A stretch of DNA of 64,000 bases. It comes from VAZQ01 sp036557705 (GTDB lineage: Bacteria > Pseudomonadota > Alphaproteobacteria > Rhizobiales > Xanthobacteraceae). The DNA lies in assembly GCA_036557705.1 (NCBI GenBank), contig DATBHB010000190.1, positions 1 to 64,000 on the forward strand, read 5' to 3'. Position numbers and translations under genes: made by a program. Below the pieces are notes generated by a model that made no database searches, had not been told where the DNA came from, and saw nothing but the letters and a program-made list of their open reading frames with translations. How positions within the stretch are numbered: position 1 is the first letter of the stretch; the number at the start of each line of letters is the position of its first letter. Positions 61,100 through 64,000 of the stretch are shown piece by piece.

Positions 61100-61472
61100 G
61101 GGCCCGCGTTTACCTCGCACGGATTGGGAATGCCAGCGCGACGGCAGAACAACGTCCACGATTCATGCAGATTGTAGCGTCCCAGTATCTGGCAAAGCCG
61201 AGGGAGATCAACTGCTTTTTCTGTCAGAAACTGGGCAATTCTCAAGAAGTCTTTTGGTCTGCCGACCCGTAGGAAAACAGAGGACTGAGACTGATCAATC
61301 CTGATTTCGGAACATTGGCGGCTTCGGTAAACGATACCAGGATGTCGAGATCATCGGTGACCGTCGGCTCGATGTAGTTGTAAGCGGCAACCGCACCGGC
61401 AATCGCATATCGGCCAATAATGCCATCTGCCTCGATGGCGTTTATCACGTCCAGAGTCTGCTTGATGCCCAT
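61096..61472 (-). pseudogene. AbiEii-like nucleotidyltransferase with internal deletion and frameshift
   Basis: The 5' part (61472 to about 61262) encodes MGIKQTLDVINAIEADGIIG, YAIAGAVAAYNYIEPTVTDDLDILVSF and ends SLSPLFSYG before running out of frame to a stop at 61242. The 3' part in another frame (about 61263 to 61096) encodes GRPKDFLRIAQFLTEKAVDL, PRLCQILGRYNLHESWTLF and a C-terminus whose TGA overlaps the next ATG. The intact family has about 80 more codons between these, including the second half of the catalytic domain, so the enzyme is dead. It follows gltD by 3 bases. Confidence 0.75.
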
Positions 61473-61475
61473 AGG

Positions 61476-62921
61476 CTATCGCGGCAGCGTGGTCGATCCC
61501 ATCAGGAACTTGTCGACCGCATGGGCGGCCTGCCGCCCTTCACGGATCGCCCAGACCACTAGCGATTGCCCGCGCCGCATGTCGCCGCAGGCAAACACTT
61601 TCGGATCGGAACTGCGATAGGCGAGGGTGTCGGCTTTGACGTTACCGCGCGGGTCGAGCTCAAGGCCGAGCGCGGCGATCATGCCTTCGTGCACCGGATG
61701 TACGAATCCCATGGCCAGCAGAACGAGATCGGCCTTGATGTCGAACTCGGTCCCTGGGATCGGCTTGAACTTGGCATCGACACGCGCACAGGAGAGTGTT
61801 TTGACGTGCCCGTCGTCCCCGGAGAAGTGCAGCGTTCCGACGGCAAAATCGCGCTCGGCGCCTTCCTCGTGGCTCGATGAGGTGCGCAGCTTCCACGGCC
61901 ACTCCGGCCAATTCAGAAGTTTGTTCTCCTTCTCGGGCGGCTGCGGCATTATTTCGAAATTAGTTACCGAGAGCGCGCCTTGACGGAACGAGGTGCCGAT
62001 GCAGTCGGAGCCGGTATCGCCGCCGCCGATGACCACAACGTGCTTGCCGCCGGCGAGAATCGGCTCGCCATCGTCCAGCGGCTCTCCGCTTAGACGCCGG
62101 TTCTGCTGCGGCAGGAAATCCATTGCGAAATGGATACCCTTGAGTTCGCGGCCGGGAATCGGCAGGTCGCGCGCCTTCTCGGCGCCGCCGGCGAGCACCA
62201 CCGCATCGTAGAGTGCGACCAGCTTTTCGGCCGGCACGTTCGCGCCGACATGGGCGCCGTAGTGGAACGTCACGCCCTCGGCCGCCATTTGTGCAACCCG
62301 CCGCTCGACGTGGTGCTTCTCCATTTTGAAGTCGGGGATGCCGTAGCGCATCAGGCCGCCGGCCTTGGCGTGCTTCTCGAACACGTGCACCTCGTGGCCA
62401 GCACGCGCGAGCTGCTGCGCACACGCGAGCCCGGCAGGGCCGGAGCCAACGACGGCGACGCGCTTTCCGGTCGAATGCGACGGCGGCTCAGGCTTGGTCC
62501 AGCCCTCTTCCACAGCGCGGTCGGCAATTGCGCATTCGATCGTCTTGATGGTGACCGGATTGTCATCGATGTTGAGCGTGCAGGACGCCTCGCAAGGCGC
62601 CGGACAGACGCGCCCGGTTACTTCCGGGAAATTGTTGGTGGTATGCAGGTTGCGCGCCGCTTCCTGCCAGTTGCCGCGATAGACGAGGTCGTTCCAGTCG
62701 GGAATCTGGTTGTTGACCGGACAGCCGGTCGGCGCCCCGGTAATCATGTTTGTTCCGTGGCAATAGGGAATGCCGCAATCCATGCATCGCGCCGCCTGCT
62801 TGCGTGTTTCCTCCTCCGGGAGCGGCAGAACGAATTCGCGCCAATGCTTGATGCGCTCCGCGACCGGTTGATAATCGCGGTCCTCGCGTTCGTATTCGAG
62901 GAAGCCGGTGATCTTGCCCAT
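61476..62921 (-). CDS. gltD: Glutamate synthase (NADPH) small subunit
   Basis: A 481-residue beta subunit that feeds NADPH electrons to GltB for glutamate formation from glutamine and 2-oxoglutarate. N-terminal Fe-S cysteines: CMDCGIPYCHG, GCPVNNQIPDWNDLV, CPAPCEASC. FAD site: VVGSGPAGLACAQQLA. NADPH site: VVIGGGDTGSDCIGTS. C-terminal FACGDMRRGQSLVVWAI closes the FAD fold. The start at 62921 matches the family MGKITGFLEYER; the longer frame is rejected. It lies downstream of gltB, separated by a repeat-filled gap. Confidence 0.96.
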   Translation of the reverse strand: MGKITGFLEYEREDRDYQPVAERIKHWREFVLPLPEEETRKQAARCMDCGIPYCHGTNMITGAPTGCPVNNQIPDWNDLVYRGNWQEAARNLHTTNNFPEVTGRVCPAPCEASCTLNIDDNPVTIKTIECAIADRAVEEGWTKPEPPSHSTGKRVAVVGSGPAGLACAQQLARAGHEVHVFEKHAKAGGLMRYGIPDFKMEKHHVERRVAQMAAEGVTFHYGAHVGANVPAEKLVALYDAVVLAGGAEKARDLPIPGRELKGIHFAMDFLPQQNRRLSGEPLDDGEPILAGGKHVVVIGGGDTGSDCIGTSFRQGALSVTNFEIMPQPPEKENKLLNWPEWPWKLRTSSSHEEGAERDFAVGTLHFSGDDGHVKTLSCARVDAKFKPIPGTEFDIKADLVLLAMGFVHPVHEGMIAALGLELDPRGNVKADTLAYRSSDPKVFACGDMRRGQSLVVWAIREGRQAAHAVDKFLMGSTTLPR

Positions 62922-62984
62922 TCCTAGCGCCTGTTCCGCCCAGGTCGAAAGGCGCAGCGAGGAAACCGACTTGCATGGCGCGCG

Positions 62985-63145
62985 CGCCACCTCTCCCCCG
63001 TTAGCGCGTTTACGCGCGTCTTCGACGCGCTACGGGGGAGAGGTCGCTCGCGCTCAAGCGCGGGCGGGTGAGGGGGTTCGGGTCCATCGAGAGGGCCGAA
63101 CCCCCTCACCCCAACCCTCTCCCCTTCGGGGAGAGGGAGCCCACC
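62985..63145. repeat. Composite palindromic repeat between gltB and gltD
   Basis: CTCTCCCCCGTTAGCGCG pairs with CGCGCTACGGGGGAGAG around the GCGCGTTTACGCGCGTCTTCGACGCGC core (63003-63031). GTGAGGGGGTTCGG pairs with CCGAACCCCCTCAC, and CTCTCCCCTTCGGGGAGAG forms a last tight hairpin. The core motif recurs at 3998 and 8817. A hairpin array inside an operon could adjust gltB versus gltD mRNA levels. Confidence 0.8.
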
Positions 63146-63212
63146 GAGCGCAGGGCACCACTGTGCACTCATTTCGCTGACGGCAATTGGATCTAACCAA
63201 AACATGATGTCG

Positions 63213-64000
63213 CTATTCCGCGGCCTGCATGGTGCGCGCCTCTTTTTCCAATTCAGCGAGCGCGCGACGGTATTCGAGCGGCATCACCTTTCGGAACAGC
63301 GGAAAGTACCGGTCCCAGTCCGCGAGGATCGAGGCGGCGCGCCCCGAGCCCGTGAAATGCGCGTGCCGGCCGATCAGCAGGTGCAGCCGTTCCTTGTCGT
63401 AGCGGGTCATGTCTTCGAGAATCTCGACGCGGCCGTGCGATTCGAGATCGTGCGTGTGATGATAGATGCGCTGGCTCGCCTCTTCCTCCTCGGGCATCGG
63501 CTCAAGTTCGACCATGGCAAGATTGCACCGGGATTGGAACGTGCTGTCCTCGTCGAGGACATAGGCGACGCCGCCCGACATGCCGGCCGCGAAGTTGCGC
63601 CCGGTGCGGCCCAGAACCACGACAATCCCGCCCGTCATGTATTCGCAGCAATGATCGCCGGCGCCCTCGATGACCGCGATGGCGCCGGAGTTGCGCACGG
63701 CGAAGCGCTCGCCGGCGACGCCGCGGAAATAACATTCGCCTTCGATCGCGCCATAGAGCACAGTATTGCCGACGATGATCGATTCCTCCGGCACGATGCC
63801 GGCGTCCGCGGTGGGGCGGATGATGATTTTTCCGCCCGAGAGACCCTTGCCGACGTAGTCGTTGGCGTCGCCTTCGAGTTCGAAGGTGACGCCGCGCGCA
63901 AGCCAGGCGCCGAAACTCTGGCCGGCCGTGCCGGTGAGTTTCACGTGGATCGTATCGGGCGGGAGGCCTTCATGGCCGTAGCGTTTCGCGACCTCGCCGG
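63213..64000 (-). CDS. gltB: Glutamate synthase large subunit, C-terminal part (partial, continues past the window)
   Basis: The frame is open to the window edge; about 262 C-terminal codons are present. The visible part is the GXGXG beta-helix domain: VKLTGTAGQSFGAWLARGV, YVGKGLSGGKIIIRP, NTVLYGAIEGECYFRG, AGDHCCEYMTGGIVVVLG and NFAAGMSGGVAYVLDE. The C-terminal helices follow (LLIGRHAHFTGSGRAASIL, then RRALAELEKEA). In GltB this domain scaffolds the ammonia tunnel between the amidotransferase and FMN/Fe-S synthase sites, which lie upstream, outside this window. Confidence 0.95.
   Translation of the reverse strand, partial: GEVAKRYGHEGLPPDTIHVKLTGTAGQSFGAWLARGVTFELEGDANDYVGKGLSGGKIIIRPTADAGIVPEESIIVGNTVLYGAIEGECYFRGVAGERFAVRNSGAIAVIEGAGDHCCEYMTGGIVVVLGRTGRNFAAGMSGGVAYVLDEDSTFQSRCNLAMVELEPMPEEEEASQRIYHHTHDLESHGRVEILEDMTRYDKERLHLLIGRHAHFTGSGRAASILADWDRYFPLFRKVMPLEYRRALAELEKEARTMQAAE

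Overview
The window is a high-GC chromosomal segment from an alphaproteobacterium, most likely order Hyphomicrobiales (a Bradyrhizobium/Xanthobacteraceae-type genome). This is inferred from the gene set: zur overlapping ispG, an RcdA/DUF1465 gene, a DUF1192 gene, a DUF6894 protein, hopanoid glycosyltransferase genes, a twin-transmembrane small protein beside a PduO-type adenosyltransferase, and several families of palindromic intergenic repeats. No phage, plasmid backbone, CRISPR array or intact insertion sequence was seen. The only RNA gene found with confidence is tRNA-Thr(CGT).

Layout. 0-5 kb: zur-ispG, a DUF1328 membrane peptide, a zinc-ribbon peptide, Ku, and a GlcG/HbpS-like secreted protein. 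5-11 kb: the tRNA, a short KdpD/KdpE-like two-component pair, rcdA, DUF1192, a luciferase-like monooxygenase and a quinone oxidoreductase. 11.5-18.5 kb: a membrane PAS-GGDEF-EAL protein, a host-attachment-family protein, an ACMSD-like amidohydrolase, a cystathionine gamma-synthase-family enzyme and a cobalamin adenosyltransferase. 18.6-28.6 kb: three exported metallo-beta-lactamase-fold proteins (two with altered metal sites), an isoquinoline-oxidoreductase-type molybdenum hydroxylase with one small and two tandem large subunits, and a lectin-like protein. 28.8-38.6 kb: an M28 peptidase, an APC permease, an RND pump with adaptor, GNAT and VOC proteins and a second GlcG-like protein. 38.7-49.9 kb: the glycogen-to-trehalose operon (treX/glgX, a Bug-type binding protein, treZ, treY), an AI-2E/PerM-family protein with a cobalamin-binding-like C-terminus, DUF1206 and PRC-barrel genes. 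50-56 kb: a dienelactone hydrolase and a hopanoid-modification operon (hpnB, a PerM-family gene, a YkoP-like gene, hpnI, hpnG). 56-64 kb: an MFS transporter, four tandem single-domain response regulators, a DUF6894 protein, a decayed nucleotidyltransferase with its small partner gene, gltD and the 3' end of gltB.

The strongest unifying signal is regulatory. Seven sites match the published alphaproteobacterial EcfG (general stress response) promoter form GGAAC-N16/17-(C/N)GTT. They lie just upstream of the DUF1328 gene, the zinc-ribbon gene, treX/glgX, the AI-2E fusion gene, the DUF1206 gene, the PRC-barrel gene and the response-regulator array. At 48507-48533 two such promoters are interleaved on opposite strands. 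The trehalose operon, the transporter-like fusion and the receiver array may therefore form one stress regulon. This is a motif-based inference.

Other points of note: the receiver array is an A-B-A'-B' duplication with complementary loss of catalytic residues; a translationally coupled PerM-family gene lies inside the hopanoid operon; and palindromic repeats supply the stop codons of three genes. Enzyme family calls are generally secure. Substrates of transporters, molybdenum hydroxylases and glycosyltransferases are not determined by the sequence.
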